Shown: in pieces, positions 15,068 through 23,476 of the stretch
How the letters are laid out: each line of letters starts with the position of its first letter
How positions within the stretch are numbered: the first letter of the stretch is position 1
Assembly (NCBI RefSeq): GCF_014837295.1
Contig: NZ_JACYHB010000003.1
Span: 186,001 to 250,000, forward strand
Length of the DNA: 64,000 nt
Direction: 5' to 3'
From: Cellulosimicrobium arenosum
GTDB lineage: Bacteria; Actinomycetota; Actinomycetes; Actinomycetales; Cellulomonadaceae
Notes under the pieces: generated by a model
What the model was told of the DNA's origin: nothing
The model's database searches: none
Seen by the model: the letters and a program-made list of their open reading frames with translations, nothing else
Position numbers and translations under genes: made by a program

Positions 15068-17845
15068 TTGTCACTCAGAAGAAGCTCGACCGCGTCGCGA
15101 CGCCGACGCGTTACCGCCTCGAGCGCGGCCGCATCGCTGTTGGCCACGCTTGCCCTCGGCGCGGGAGGCGTCGCGCTCACCGCGGCCCCTGCCGCGTCTG
15201 CGCCAGGACCGGAGGACACCCTCGTCGTGGAGGCTGACCAGCCGTTCCGCGAAGCCACGAACATGGCCACCGGTTCGCTGTACGGGATCGCCGACGAGGG
15301 CGTCCCGTCGGACGACCTCATCGCCCCCATCAAGCCGCACACGTTCGTCCAGATGCCGCCGAACGGACGGCAGCAGCCGACCGGCGACACCGCCAAGGTC
15401 TGGCGGACCGCCGACCGGCACGACGCGGGGATCGTCGTGCGCATCGTCGACTACTACCCTGGCTGGCCGTACCAGTTCAGCTGGGAGAACACCGCGGACC
15501 GCAAGGCCTGGGAGGACGTCATCCGCGATGTCGTCGCGGACGTGGAGGCATCCGGTGCGACCAACATCGTCGCGTACGCCCCGTGGAACGAGTCCGACCA
15601 GACCTGGCTCGAGCAGAACGGGACGTTCGAGGAGCTGTGGGAGTTCAGCTACGACGTGCTGCGTGAGGAGCTCGGACCGGACGTCCCGATCCAGGGCCCC
15701 AGCTTCTCCGACAACATCTCCGACATGCGGCAGTTCCTCGAGTTCGCCAAGGAGACGGACACCGTCCCGGACGTCATCGAGTGGCACGAGCTGATCCGCG
15801 CCTCGAAGATCAAGGGCGACGTCGAGAACGTCCGTGGACTGCTCGAGGAGCTCGAGCTCGGCGACCTTCCGATCGACATCACGGAGTACGCGTCGCCGCA
15901 GGAGGTCGGGCTGCCCGGTCGTCTCGTCGGCTACGTCGCGGAGCTCGAGCGATTCGGCATCACTCGCGCTGAGCTCCCGTTCTGGAACCAGTCCGGAACT
16001 CTCGGCGATCTGCTCGTGTCCCGGGGTGGGGCACCGAACGGCGCGTACTGGCTCTACACCTGGTATGCGGACATGGAAGGCCAGATGGTCACCACGACCC
16101 CGCCGTCCAACGAGAGCCTGCTCGACGGCGCGGCGTCGGTCAACGACGCGAAGGACGAGGTCAAGATCATCGCAGGCGGCAACAGCGGCCCGACCTCGAT
16201 CGTCGTCAACGGGCTCGACGAGCTCGCGCTCGGTGACGCGGTGAACGTGAAGCTCGAGACGACACCGTCCTACGGGCGCACCACTCCGACACCGGGGCCC
16301 ATCACCATCTCCGAGACGACGTACGAGGTCGGGGAGGACGGTGCCGTGACAGTCCCGGTCGTCATGAACCCGAACTACGGCTACCACGTGGTCGTGACCT
16401 CGGCGGGCGAGGCGCAGAGCCTGGCTGGCACGTACACGCTCACCAACCGCAACAGCGAGCTCGTGCTCGACACCGCCGACGCCGGAACCACGGCAGGAAC
16501 CGGGGTCGTACAGGCGGAGGCCGGTGACGGCGAGACCCAGCAGTGGCGTGTCGAAGAGGCCGGGTCCGGTCTCTACACGATCGTGAACGTGGCGAGCGGC
16601 CTTGCGCTCGGGGTGCAGGACGCATCGACCGCGAACGGGGCCCGGGCGATCGTCCAGGAGGTGGGCGAGGGCGAGGACCAGCTCTGGCAGCTCGTGCCCG
16701 ATCCCGAGGGTCGGATGCGGCTCGCCAACTACGGCACCGGTCTCACGCTCGGTATCGACCAGATGAGCACTGCGGTGGGCGCGCCGGTCGTCCAGTGGAC
16801 TGACGGGGCACCGACGTCCAACTGCAGTGCAGACGGCACCCGGCAACCGGGCAAGATCGGGACGGCGCTCGACTTCTGCAAGACCTCGTCCTACGTGACC
16901 CTGCCGAACGGTTCGCTCGGCGACCTCGACGGCGACTGGACGGTCTCCACCTGGGTGAAGCCCGCGTCGCTCGCCACGTGGTCGCGTGTCTTCGACCTGG
17001 GGGCGAACTCGACGAAGAGCATGTTCTTCACCGTCAGCGCCGGGAGCGGGCCGCGGTTCGCCATCACCGGTACCGGTGCCGGAGGCGAGCAGACGCTCAG
17101 CTACAACGGACAGAACCTCTCGCTGGGACAGTGGAACCACGTCGCGATCACCGTCGCCGGGACGTCGGGGACGATGTATCTGAACGGACAGGCCGTCGCC
17201 ACCGGGCAGATCACCACGTCGCCGTCCGAGCTGGGAGACACCACCAACCGGAACTATCTCGGGAAGTCCCAGTACGGCAGCGACCCTGCGTTCGACGGCG
17301 CGATCGACGACTTCGCACTCTACGGTCGCGCGTTGTCCGCAGAGGAGGTGGCGACCCTCGCCACCGGGGAGCCGGCCGAGGGTGATGTGCTGAACTACAC
17401 GTTCGACGAGACGGGCGGCCGGACCGTCACCGACTCGTCGGGAAACGGACGTGACGGCACCGTCACGGTGGGTGCCGGCGCCGGCAGCACGACCACGGCG
17501 ACCGACGAGGAGACGGCGGACCGGTTCTGGAGCCTCACGTCTGTCGAGGCCGACGACGAACTCGCGGTCGACGTCGTCGCGCAGCCGCGCTGCGTCGCCG
17601 GCAGGCCGTACCTCGCGGTCCGGGCGACCAACACCGACGAGGTGGCGCTCGACGTCGTCGTCTCCACGGCGCACGGGGAGAAGTCCTTCGGTGCCGTCGA
17701 GCCCGGCAAGAGTGCCTACCAGTCGTTCGCGGTGCGTGGCGGCACTGCCGAGGCGGGCGTCGCGACCGTCTCGGTGAGCTCGACCGACGAGCAGGACGGA
17801 CGGGAGTCGACCGTCGAGGCGGCCTACGAGGCGCCGGCCTGCTAG
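15068..17845 (+). CDS. Secreted multidomain glycoside hydrolase with trefoil and LamG-like modules
   Basis: A secreted enzyme of about 925 residues. I start it at the TTG at 15068 because GGAGGAAG lies 3 nt upstream and the result (SLRRSSTASRRRR, hydrophobic stretch, APAASAPG) is a normal signal peptide. The catalytic part (about residues 55-440) looks like a clan GH-A barrel: the likely acid/base is Glu175 in APWNESDQ and the nucleophile Glu273 in DITEYAS. I cannot name the GH family. A ricin-type beta-trefoil (about 452-580) follows, then a LamG/concanavalin-like module (about 585-770), the opening strands of a LamG repeat (VLNYTFDETGG..DSSGNGRDG, 774-800), a trefoil-like DRFWSL segment at 818 and a C-terminal beta-rich domain ending in Cys. 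No wall anchor. The LacI operator upstream links it to the importer operon. Confidence 0.85.
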   Translation: MSLRRSSTASRRRRVTASSAAASLLATLALGAGGVALTAAPAASAPGPEDTLVVEADQPFREATNMATGSLYGIADEGVPSDDLIAPIKPHTFVQMPPNGRQQPTGDTAKVWRTADRHDAGIVVRIVDYYPGWPYQFSWENTADRKAWEDVIRDVVADVEASGATNIVAYAPWNESDQTWLEQNGTFEELWEFSYDVLREELGPDVPIQGPSFSDNISDMRQFLEFAKETDTVPDVIEWHELIRASKIKGDVENVRGLLEELELGDLPIDITEYASPQEVGLPGRLVGYVAELERFGITRAELPFWNQSGTLGDLLVSRGGAPNGAYWLYTWYADMEGQMVTTTPPSNESLLDGAASVNDAKDEVKIIAGGNSGPTSIVVNGLDELALGDAVNVKLETTPSYGRTTPTPGPITISETTYEVGEDGAVTVPVVMNPNYGYHVVVTSAGEAQSLAGTYTLTNRNSELVLDTADAGTTAGTGVVQAEAGDGETQQWRVEEAGSGLYTIVNVASGLALGVQDASTANGARAIVQEVGEGEDQLWQLVPDPEGRMRLANYGTGLTLGIDQMSTAVGAPVVQWTDGAPTSNCSADGTRQPGKIGTALDFCKTSSYVTLPNGSLGDLDGDWTVSTWVKPASLATWSRVFDLGANSTKSMFFTVSAGSGPRFAITGTGAGGEQTLSYNGQNLSLGQWNHVAITVAGTSGTMYLNGQAVATGQITTSPSELGDTTNRNYLGKSQYGSDPAFDGAIDDFALYGRALSAEEVATLATGEPAEGDVLNYTFDETGGRTVTDSSGNGRDGTVTVGAGAGSTTTATDEETADRFWSLTSVEADDELAVDVVAQPRCVAGRPYLAVRATNTDEVALDVVVSTAHGEKSFGAVEPGKSAYQSFAVRGGTAEAGVATVSVSSTDEQDGRESTVEAAYEAPAC

Positions 17846-17860
17846 CCGGAGGTTGAGACG

Positions 17861-17901
17861 CACGGCGGGCTCCGCACCGACCCGGTGCGGGGCTCGCCGT
17901 G
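17861..17901. terminator. Long bidirectional hairpin terminator
   Basis: A 19-nt arm at 17861-17879 pairs with 17883-17901 with only two imperfect positions (G-T and A/G type) around a 3-nt loop. It follows the stop codon of the secreted glycosidase and precedes the convergent tag gene, so it can serve both. The rest of 17902-18036 shows nothing recognisable. Confidence 0.75.
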
Positions 17902-18036
17902 TCTGACCGCCCCGACGGGCAGCGGGCGCACGATCACGCCCGCGACCGGCCGTGGCGGCGGTAGCAGGTGCGAGAGAGGGCTGGACCGCGGGGCTGTGGC
18001 GCGTGCGAGGTCAGGCTGCGGTCGTGCGCGACCGAC

Positions 18037-18678
18037 TCATGGTGCGAGCACGACGGGGCACGTCGCCAGGTGGTCGTCGACGACCCCGCACGCCTGCATC
18101 GCCGCGTAGGCGGTCGTGGGGCCGACGAACCGGAACCCGTCCTTCTTCAACGCCTTCGACAGCGCGAGCGACTCCGTCGTGCGTCCGGGCACGTCCGCCC
18201 AGCTGCGCGGGCGTTCGGCGCGCGGCGGAGGCGCGAAGGACCAGAACACCTCGTCGAGCGTGCGTCCTTGCTCGTGCAGTGCGAGGAGGGCCCGCGCGTT
18301 CGAGACGGTCGCCTCGATCTTCTGCCGGTTGCGGATGATCCCGGCGTCCGCGAGGAGGCGGGCGACGTCGTCGTCCCCGAAGGTCGCGACCACCTCGGGG
18401 TCGAACCCCGCGAACGCCGCACGGAACGCGGGTCGCTTGCGCAGCACCGTGATCCAGGACAGGCCGGACTGGAACCCCTCGAGCGCGATCCGCTCGAACA
18501 GGGCCTGGTCGCCGTGGACCGGTACCGCCCACTCGGAGTCGTGGTACTCCTCGTAGAGCGTGTCGCCGTCGCCGAAGCATCGTGCGCCCCGCGGTGGTGC
18601 GAGCGGTGCATCTCCGGGCACGGCGAGGGGTGTGGTGGGTGGGGCGGGTGTGGTGGGCTCCGAGCGGGCGTCGGTCAT
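18037..18678 (-). CDS. tag: DNA-3-methyladenine glycosylase I
   Basis: A 213-residue base-excision repair enzyme that removes 3-methyladenine from DNA. A proline/threonine-rich N-terminal extension (about 30 residues) precedes the conserved core: RCFGDGDTLYEEYHDSEW with the Cys and His zinc ligands, LFERIALEGFQSGLSW with the catalytic Glu, and the C-terminal DHLATCPVVL with the other His and Cys zinc ligands. All key residues are intact. A diverged, truncated second copy is found at 5368-5793. CACAGT six bases before the ATG could be a -10 element of a leaderless transcript; no ribosome binding site is visible. Confidence 0.94.
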   Translation of the reverse strand: MTDARSEPTTPAPPTTPLAVPGDAPLAPPRGARCFGDGDTLYEEYHDSEWAVPVHGDQALFERIALEGFQSGLSWITVLRKRPAFRAAFAGFDPEVVATFGDDDVARLLADAGIIRNRQKIEATVSNARALLALHEQGRTLDEVFWSFAPPPRAERPRSWADVPGRTTESLALSKALKKDGFRFVGPTTAYAAMQACGVVDDHLATCPVVLAP

Positions 18679-18893
18679 GACGCTACTGTGCCGGACGTCG
18701 CCGACACGCGCGCCGCTCGTGAGCCGACCTGTGGAGACGAAGTCCGGAACACGTCCTGTGGAAGCCCAGGAGCGAGGTCCGACCGGACCGAGGGGCGGTG
18801 CGGACTGGTCCCCTCAGCGGAACCTCCGAGGAGACACTTCTTCCGCCACGTCGTACCGCTCGCCCCGCTCGGACCATGGCCTCGGGTCGAGGG

Positions 18894-19265
18894 TCAGGCG
18901 CCCTTCGTCCAGCACAGGCAGAACGGGTGGCCGGCGGGGTCGGCGTAGACGTGGAAGGCGTCCGGGGCGTCGGGATCGATCTCTGCCTCGAGCACGCGCG
19001 CTCCGAGGGCCACGACCTCGTTGTGGGCCTCTTCCGGGTTCTCGATCCAAAGGTCCAGGTGGATCTGCTGGGGTTCGCCGTCCGGCCACCGCGGCGGGAC
19101 GTGGTCCGGCGCGAGCTGTACCGCGAGCCGGGCGTGACCGTCCACGGACACGGTGTGCCAGTCGTCGCTCGCATCCACCTCGCCGCCCAGGACGCTCGCC
19201 CAGAACGCGCTCTCGGTGGCGATGTCCGCGGCGTCGAGCACGACGACCTGAGACGCGATCCTCAT
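18894..19265 (-). CDS. VOC-family (glyoxalase/bleomycin-resistance-like) protein
   Basis: A 123-residue single-domain VOC protein made of two beta-alpha-beta-beta-beta units. It opens MRIASQVVVLDAADIATESAFWASVLGG and ends HVYADPAGHPFCLCW, the usual pattern of the actinobacterial glyoxalase-like subgroup, with HLDLWIENPEEAHNEVVALGA between. The reaction is unknown. The ATG is preceded by TAGCGT and 6 nt, and no ribosome binding site is seen, so the mRNA may be leaderless. The 215-bp stretch between this gene and tag (18679-18893) contains a 14-bp palindrome (GGTCCGACCGGACC at 18776) but no gene. Confidence 0.87.
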   Translation of the reverse strand: MRIASQVVVLDAADIATESAFWASVLGGEVDASDDWHTVSVDGHARLAVQLAPDHVPPRWPDGEPQQIHLDLWIENPEEAHNEVVALGARVLEAEIDPDAPDAFHVYADPAGHPFCLCWTKGA

Positions 19266-19288
19266 ACCGGCACGCTATGCCCGCCTCA

Positions 19289-19363
19289 TCAGGCTCGCAG
19301 CGCGTCCACCACGAGGTCGAGCAGGCGCTGGGACTGATCGGTCGTGCTGCGCCAGGATGGGCG
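19289..19363 (-). pseudogene. Possible 25-codon tail of a lost TetR-type gene
   Basis: On the minus strand 25 codons read RPSWRSTTDQSQRLLDLVVD and so on to ALRA plus stop, bounded upstream by an in-frame TAG. This resembles the amphipathic last helix of TetR-family regulators. No start or upstream part exists. The remainder of the 295-bp gap (19266-19560) holds only the ribosome binding site GAAGGAG before the next gene. The resemblance is weak and short, so this may be chance. Confidence 0.2.
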
Positions 19364-19560
19364 CTACGGCGAGCGTTCCCGACCCACCGACCTCCCCGCC
19401 GCAGACGCCGATCGTCCTGGCGCGGGAGGAGGACCTACCGCACGCGTGAGGACTGTTCACCTGCGCGCCACCCGCGCGCCGACCACCGGTCCCCCCGGCG
19501 TCACGCGGTACGGGGAACCTCGGCCACGACCACCACCCAGGCGTGAGCCGAAGGAGACCG

Positions 19561-22560
19561 ATGTCCCACCCACCCGCGCCCCGGCCTGCTCGCCGGACGC
19601 GCCTCGCCGCCCTCGTCGCGACCGGCGCGGCCCTGTCCCTCGGCCTCGCAGCGCTGCCGGCGCTCGCGGCGTCGGGCGCGTCGGCACCGTTGCCGCAGCC
19701 CACCGCGGACCAGACGTTCCACCGTCTCTCGACGTACCCGGTCTTCCAGAACCGTCCCGCGGGCGTACCCGCCGCGGACGAGACCGTCGCGGAGATCTCC
19801 GCGGTGAGCGAGGACGGACGCACCATGATCCACACCGACGCCCTCGCGCGTCGCATCGGGTTCCTCGACATCTCGGACCCGTCCGCGCCGACGGGCCTGG
19901 GGACGCTGAACCTCGCCGAGCTGGGGTCGGAGCACGACGAGCCGACGTCGGTCGCGGTCGTCGGCGGGTACGTGCTGGTGGTCGTGGACACGTCCACGAG
20001 CTTCACGGAGCCCAGCGGACGGCTCGACGTCGTCGACCTGGCCACGCGCGAGCGCGTCCGGTCCCTGGACCTCGGCGGCCAGCCCGACTCGGTCGCCGTC
20101 ACGCCCGACGGCGCGCACGCGGTCGTCGCGATCGAGAACCAGCGCGACGAGGAGACTGCTCCCGCGGGCGGCGAGGAGGGCGACCTGCCCCAGCTCCCCA
20201 GCGGCTTCCTGCAGATCCTCGACCTGCCGACCGACGACCCGGCCGACTGGTCCACCCGCGAGGTCCGGTTCGTGAAGAAGAACGGCACGCTCCCGGCCAA
20301 GGTCGCCAAGGCGGGCCTCGACACCCCGCAGGACCTCGAGCCCGAGTACGTGGCGATCGATCCGTCGGGCGACAAGGTCGCCGTGTCGATGCAGGAGAAC
20401 AACGGGATCGCGGTCGTCGACATCGAGACCGGGAAGATCGACCGGGTGTTCTCCGCCGGCACGGCTTCCGTCGCGGGGATCGACACCGCGAAGGACGGCG
20501 TGATCGACCAGACCGGCTCGATCACGGACGTCCCGCGCGAGCCCGACGCGATCGGCTGGCTCGACGACGCGCACGTCGCGACCGCGAACGAGGGCGACTG
20601 GAAGGGCGGGACGCGCGGCTGGTCGGTCTTCGACGCGACGAAGGGAACGGTTGTGTGGGACTCGGGCGCCGAGCTCGAGCGGCTCGCCGTGCGCACCGGC
20701 CTGCACACCGAGGACCGGGCCGGCAAGAAGGGCGTCGAGGCCGAGGGTCTGGCGGTGGCGACGCTCGACGGGGTGCCGTACGCGTTCGTCGGGTCGGAGC
20801 GCTCGAACTTCGTCGCGGTCTACGACGTGTCGGACGCGGCCTCGCCGCGGTTCGTCCAGGTCCTCGCGACCACCAACGGCCCGGAGGGACTGCTGCCCGT
20901 GCCGGCGCGCGACCTGCTCGTCGTCTCGAGCGAGGAGGACGACGCCGAGGCGGGAGTCCGCTCGGCGGTGACGCTGTTCGGGCTGGGCGAGCAGTGGGCC
21001 GACGCCGCGGGCTCGCCGCAGTTCCCGAGCGTGGTCTCCGCGGACGAGACCGACGGCCCGCAGGCCGGCGCGCCGATCGGGTGGAGCGCGCTCGGCGCGC
21101 TCAGCGCCGACCCGACCGACGCGCAGCGCCTGTGGACGGCGAACGACGCGGCCTACGACGTCACGCAGCTCTACTCCGTGGACGTGAGCGGCTACGACGA
21201 CGGGACGCCGGCCGTGATCGACCGGTCGATCACGCTCACCGAGGACCGCGAGCCCGTCGGCATGGACGTCGAGGGTGTCTCGGCCCGCTCCGAGGGCGGC
21301 TTCTGGCTCGCGGTCGAGGGCGCGACGGGCGACGAGAACACGCTGGTGCGGGCGTCCGCGGACGGCGAGGTCGAGCAGTCCGTCGCCCTGCCCGACGACG
21401 TCGCGGCCGGCCTCGGCAAGTGGGGCCTCGAGGGCGTCGCCGCGCAGGGCACCGGGGACGCCGAGCAGGTGTGGGTGGCGCTGCAGCGCGGCCTGACGAG
21501 CGACGCCGGCGGCACCGCGGGCACGGCGCGACTGGGCCGCTACGACGTGGCGACCGGCACGTGGGACTGGTTCGCCTACCCGCTCGAGCAGACTTCGACC
21601 GACGGCGACTGGATCGGACTGAGCGAGGTCACCGTCGTCGACGACGACACGCTCGCCGTGATCGAGCGCGACAAGCTGAACGGTCCGGCCGCCGCGGTCA
21701 AGCGGGTCTACACCGTCGACGTCCCGGACACCGTCGTGGGTGCTGCGTCCGACCGGTCTGTCGCCCTGACCAAGATGCTCGCCCACGACGTCCTGCCCGA
21801 CCTGCAGGCCACGAACGGGTGGACGCAGGAGAAGCTCGAGGGCCTGACGATCGCCGGCGACGGGCGGGTCTGGGCCGTGACGGACAACGACGGCGTCGAG
21901 GACGCCACGGGTGAGACGGTGCTCCTGAGCCTGGGTGCCGCGTCGGACGTCTTCGGGGGCGCCGGCGGACCGACCGACCCGACGGACCCCACGGATCCGA
22001 CGGACCCCGGTGATGGCCAGACGCCGGGCGCGGGGGACGACGCGCCGTCGGACCCGCTGCACCCGGTCACGGCGGACGACCTCACGGCCGCGAACCACGG
22101 CGGTGTCACGCTCTCGCCGAGCACCGTGCAGCCGGGCGACACGGTCACGGCCACGGCCGAGGGCTTCGCGCCGGGGGAGTGGGTGTCGGCGACGATCTTC
22201 TCGACGCCGGTCGAGCTCGGGATGTTCCGGGCCGACGCGGACGGGACGCTCACCGCGACGGTGACGATCCCGGCCGACCTGGCGGCGGGTGAGCACCGGT
22301 TCGCGATCGTCGGGCAGGTGGACGGCCGGGTGCTGTGGACCGAGCTCGACGTCCAGGCCGCCGACGCCGACCTGGTGGCGGACGCCGACCCGGACGGCAC
22401 GGTGACCGTCACGGCACGCCCGGGCGCCCTGGCGACCACGGGCGCGACGGTCGGCACGATCGCCGTCGTCGCGACGCTGCTGCTCGGCGGCGGCACAGCG
22501 GCGGTGGTGCTCGCACGCCGCCGCAGGCACACCGCCGCAGCGTCCCACCCCGCAAGCTAG
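19561..22560 (+). CDS. Secreted, wall-anchored phytase-like / choice-of-anchor-I-type protein
   Basis: A 999-residue exported protein. A signal peptide (MSHPPAPRPARRTRLAALVA, then ALSLGLAALPALAAS) precedes beta-propeller-like repeats: LGFLDISDPSAP-type strands, GGQPDSVAVTPDG, EPEYVAIDPSGDKVAV and VDIETGKIDRVF (about residues 40-470), resembling choice-of-anchor-I proteins. A phytase-like/esterase-like domain follows (about 480-800, PVGMDVEGVSAR..GGFWLAVEG..LEGLTIAGDGRVWAVTDNDG). A DPTDPTDPTDP linker, an Ig-like domain (GGVTLSPSTVQPGDTVTATAEGFAPGEWVS) and a C-terminal LATTG (957-961), hydrophobic helix and RRRR tail complete it. LAxTG is the signal of class E sortases, so the product is probably linked to peptidoglycan. 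The activity is not established; phosphate-ester hydrolysis is one possibility. Confidence 0.85.
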   Translation: MSHPPAPRPARRTRLAALVATGAALSLGLAALPALAASGASAPLPQPTADQTFHRLSTYPVFQNRPAGVPAADETVAEISAVSEDGRTMIHTDALARRIGFLDISDPSAPTGLGTLNLAELGSEHDEPTSVAVVGGYVLVVVDTSTSFTEPSGRLDVVDLATRERVRSLDLGGQPDSVAVTPDGAHAVVAIENQRDEETAPAGGEEGDLPQLPSGFLQILDLPTDDPADWSTREVRFVKKNGTLPAKVAKAGLDTPQDLEPEYVAIDPSGDKVAVSMQENNGIAVVDIETGKIDRVFSAGTASVAGIDTAKDGVIDQTGSITDVPREPDAIGWLDDAHVATANEGDWKGGTRGWSVFDATKGTVVWDSGAELERLAVRTGLHTEDRAGKKGVEAEGLAVATLDGVPYAFVGSERSNFVAVYDVSDAASPRFVQVLATTNGPEGLLPVPARDLLVVSSEEDDAEAGVRSAVTLFGLGEQWADAAGSPQFPSVVSADETDGPQAGAPIGWSALGALSADPTDAQRLWTANDAAYDVTQLYSVDVSGYDDGTPAVIDRSITLTEDREPVGMDVEGVSARSEGGFWLAVEGATGDENTLVRASADGEVEQSVALPDDVAAGLGKWGLEGVAAQGTGDAEQVWVALQRGLTSDAGGTAGTARLGRYDVATGTWDWFAYPLEQTSTDGDWIGLSEVTVVDDDTLAVIERDKLNGPAAAVKRVYTVDVPDTVVGAASDRSVALTKMLAHDVLPDLQATNGWTQEKLEGLTIAGDGRVWAVTDNDGVEDATGETVLLSLGAASDVFGGAGGPTDPTDPTDPTDPGDGQTPGAGDDAPSDPLHPVTADDLTAANHGGVTLSPSTVQPGDTVTATAEGFAPGEWVSATIFSTPVELGMFRADADGTLTATVTIPADLAAGEHRFAIVGQVDGRVLWTELDVQAADADLVADADPDGTVTVTARPGALATTGATVGTIAVVATLLLGGGTAAVVLARRRRHTAAASHPAS

Positions 22561-22567
22561 TCCCCTG

Positions 22568-22639
22568 CGCGAGGTAGGACGCGGCGTCGCGAGGTGAGCT
22601 CCCCGAGCTCTACCTCGCGCCGCCGCGTCCTACCTCGCG
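22568..22639. terminator. Very long near-perfect hairpin between convergent genes
   Basis: A 28-nt arm at 22568-22595 pairs with 22612-22639 with a single mismatch; the loop itself contains GAGCTC-CCC-GAGCTC, which extends the stem by 6 bp. The element sits between the wall-anchored protein gene and pspC, which face each other, so it is most likely a bidirectional terminator. At about 34 bp it is much longer than needed for that purpose. Confidence 0.7.
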
Positions 22640-22646
22640 GGGCGGG

Positions 22647-22856
22647 TCAGGCGCGGTCGGTCGGGATGACGACCCACAGGATCGCGTAGGCGAGGATCTG
22701 GGGGCCCGGCAGGAGGATCGACGCCACGGCGACGACGCGGACGACGGTCGGGTCCCAGCCGAACCGGCGGGCGATCCCGGCGCACACGCCCGCGATCATC
22801 CGGCCCTGGCGCGGCCGGGACAGCGTGGACGGGTTGGTTGCGGTTGATGTGCTCAT
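22647..22856 (-). CDS. Small PspC-domain membrane protein
   Basis: A 69-residue protein: a Ser/Thr-rich N-terminus, the PspC signature SRPRQGRMIAGVCAGIARRFGWDPTVVRVVAVASILLPGPQILAYAILWVVIP, and one to two membrane-spanning helices. PspC domains act in envelope-stress sensing; small stand-alone versions are common in actinobacteria and their role is not defined. The ATG at 22856 is chosen because the PspC domain starts soon after it. GAGG is adjacent, too close to be an ideal ribosome binding site. Confidence 0.88.
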   Translation of the reverse strand: MSTSTATNPSTLSRPRQGRMIAGVCAGIARRFGWDPTVVRVVAVASILLPGPQILAYAILWVVIPTDRA

Positions 22857-22941
22857 ACCTCGACGGTAGTTACCGGCGACGCGCGCGGGTATCGGGGGAT
22901 CCCCCCAAGCGGCCCTGATCCCCGCGAGCACGAACCCTGAC

Positions 22942-23466
22942 TCAGCGGCCGAGCGCGGCCTTGAACACCCCGAGCGCCTCCGGCGACGCGAGCGCGAGGT
23001 GCACGGTGGTGATGCCGTCCCGGCCCTCCGGCGCGGACCAGCCGCGCACGCTCTCGACGGCGATGCGCGCGACGTCGTCCAGCGCCCACCCGTACGCACC
23101 GCCGCTGATCGCGGGGAACGCGACCGACGTCGCGCCCACCTGCGCCGCGACGTCGAGCGACGACGTGAAGCACGACGCGAGCAGCGCGGGGTCGGCCTCG
23201 CCGCGGTGCCGGTTCGGCCCGACGGTGTGGATCACCCAGCGCGCCACGAGGTCGTGCCCGCCCGTCGCCACCGCCTCGCCGACGGGCAGCCCGTCGGGGA
23301 GCGTGGTCCGGCGCAGCTCGCGGCACTCGTCGAGCAGACCCGGTCCCGCGGCGGCGTGGATGGCGCCGTCCACCCCGCCGCCCCCCAGGAGCGAGGAGTT
23401 TGCCGCGTTGACGACCGCGTCCACGCGGAGCGTCGTGATGTCGGCGAGCAGAGCGTCGAGTTCCAT
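22942..23466 (-). CDS. Macrodomain protein (ADP-ribose / O-acetyl-ADP-ribose hydrolase type)
   Basis: A 174-residue stand-alone macrodomain. The ligand-binding motifs are clear: [29 protein letters not shown] (the first loop with the NAAN pair), the [11 protein letters not shown] strand, WVIHTVGPN, and [17 protein letters not shown]. These match the YmdB/Af1521-like group that removes ADP-ribose from proteins or hydrolyses O-acetyl-ADP-ribose. GGGAGG lies directly before the ATG at 23466. Ten bases separate it from the upstream ketoacyl synthase gene on the same strand, so the two may be co-transcribed, although a functional link is not obvious. Confidence 0.93.
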   Translation of the reverse strand: MELDALLADITTLRVDAVVNAANSSLLGGGGVDGAIHAAAGPGLLDECRELRRTTLPDGLPVGEAVATGGHDLVARWVIHTVGPNRHRGEADPALLASCFTSSLDVAAQVGATSVAFPAISGGAYGWALDDVARIAVESVRGWSAPEGRDGITTVHLALASPEALGVFKAALGR

Positions 23467-23476
23467 CCTCCCAGGG

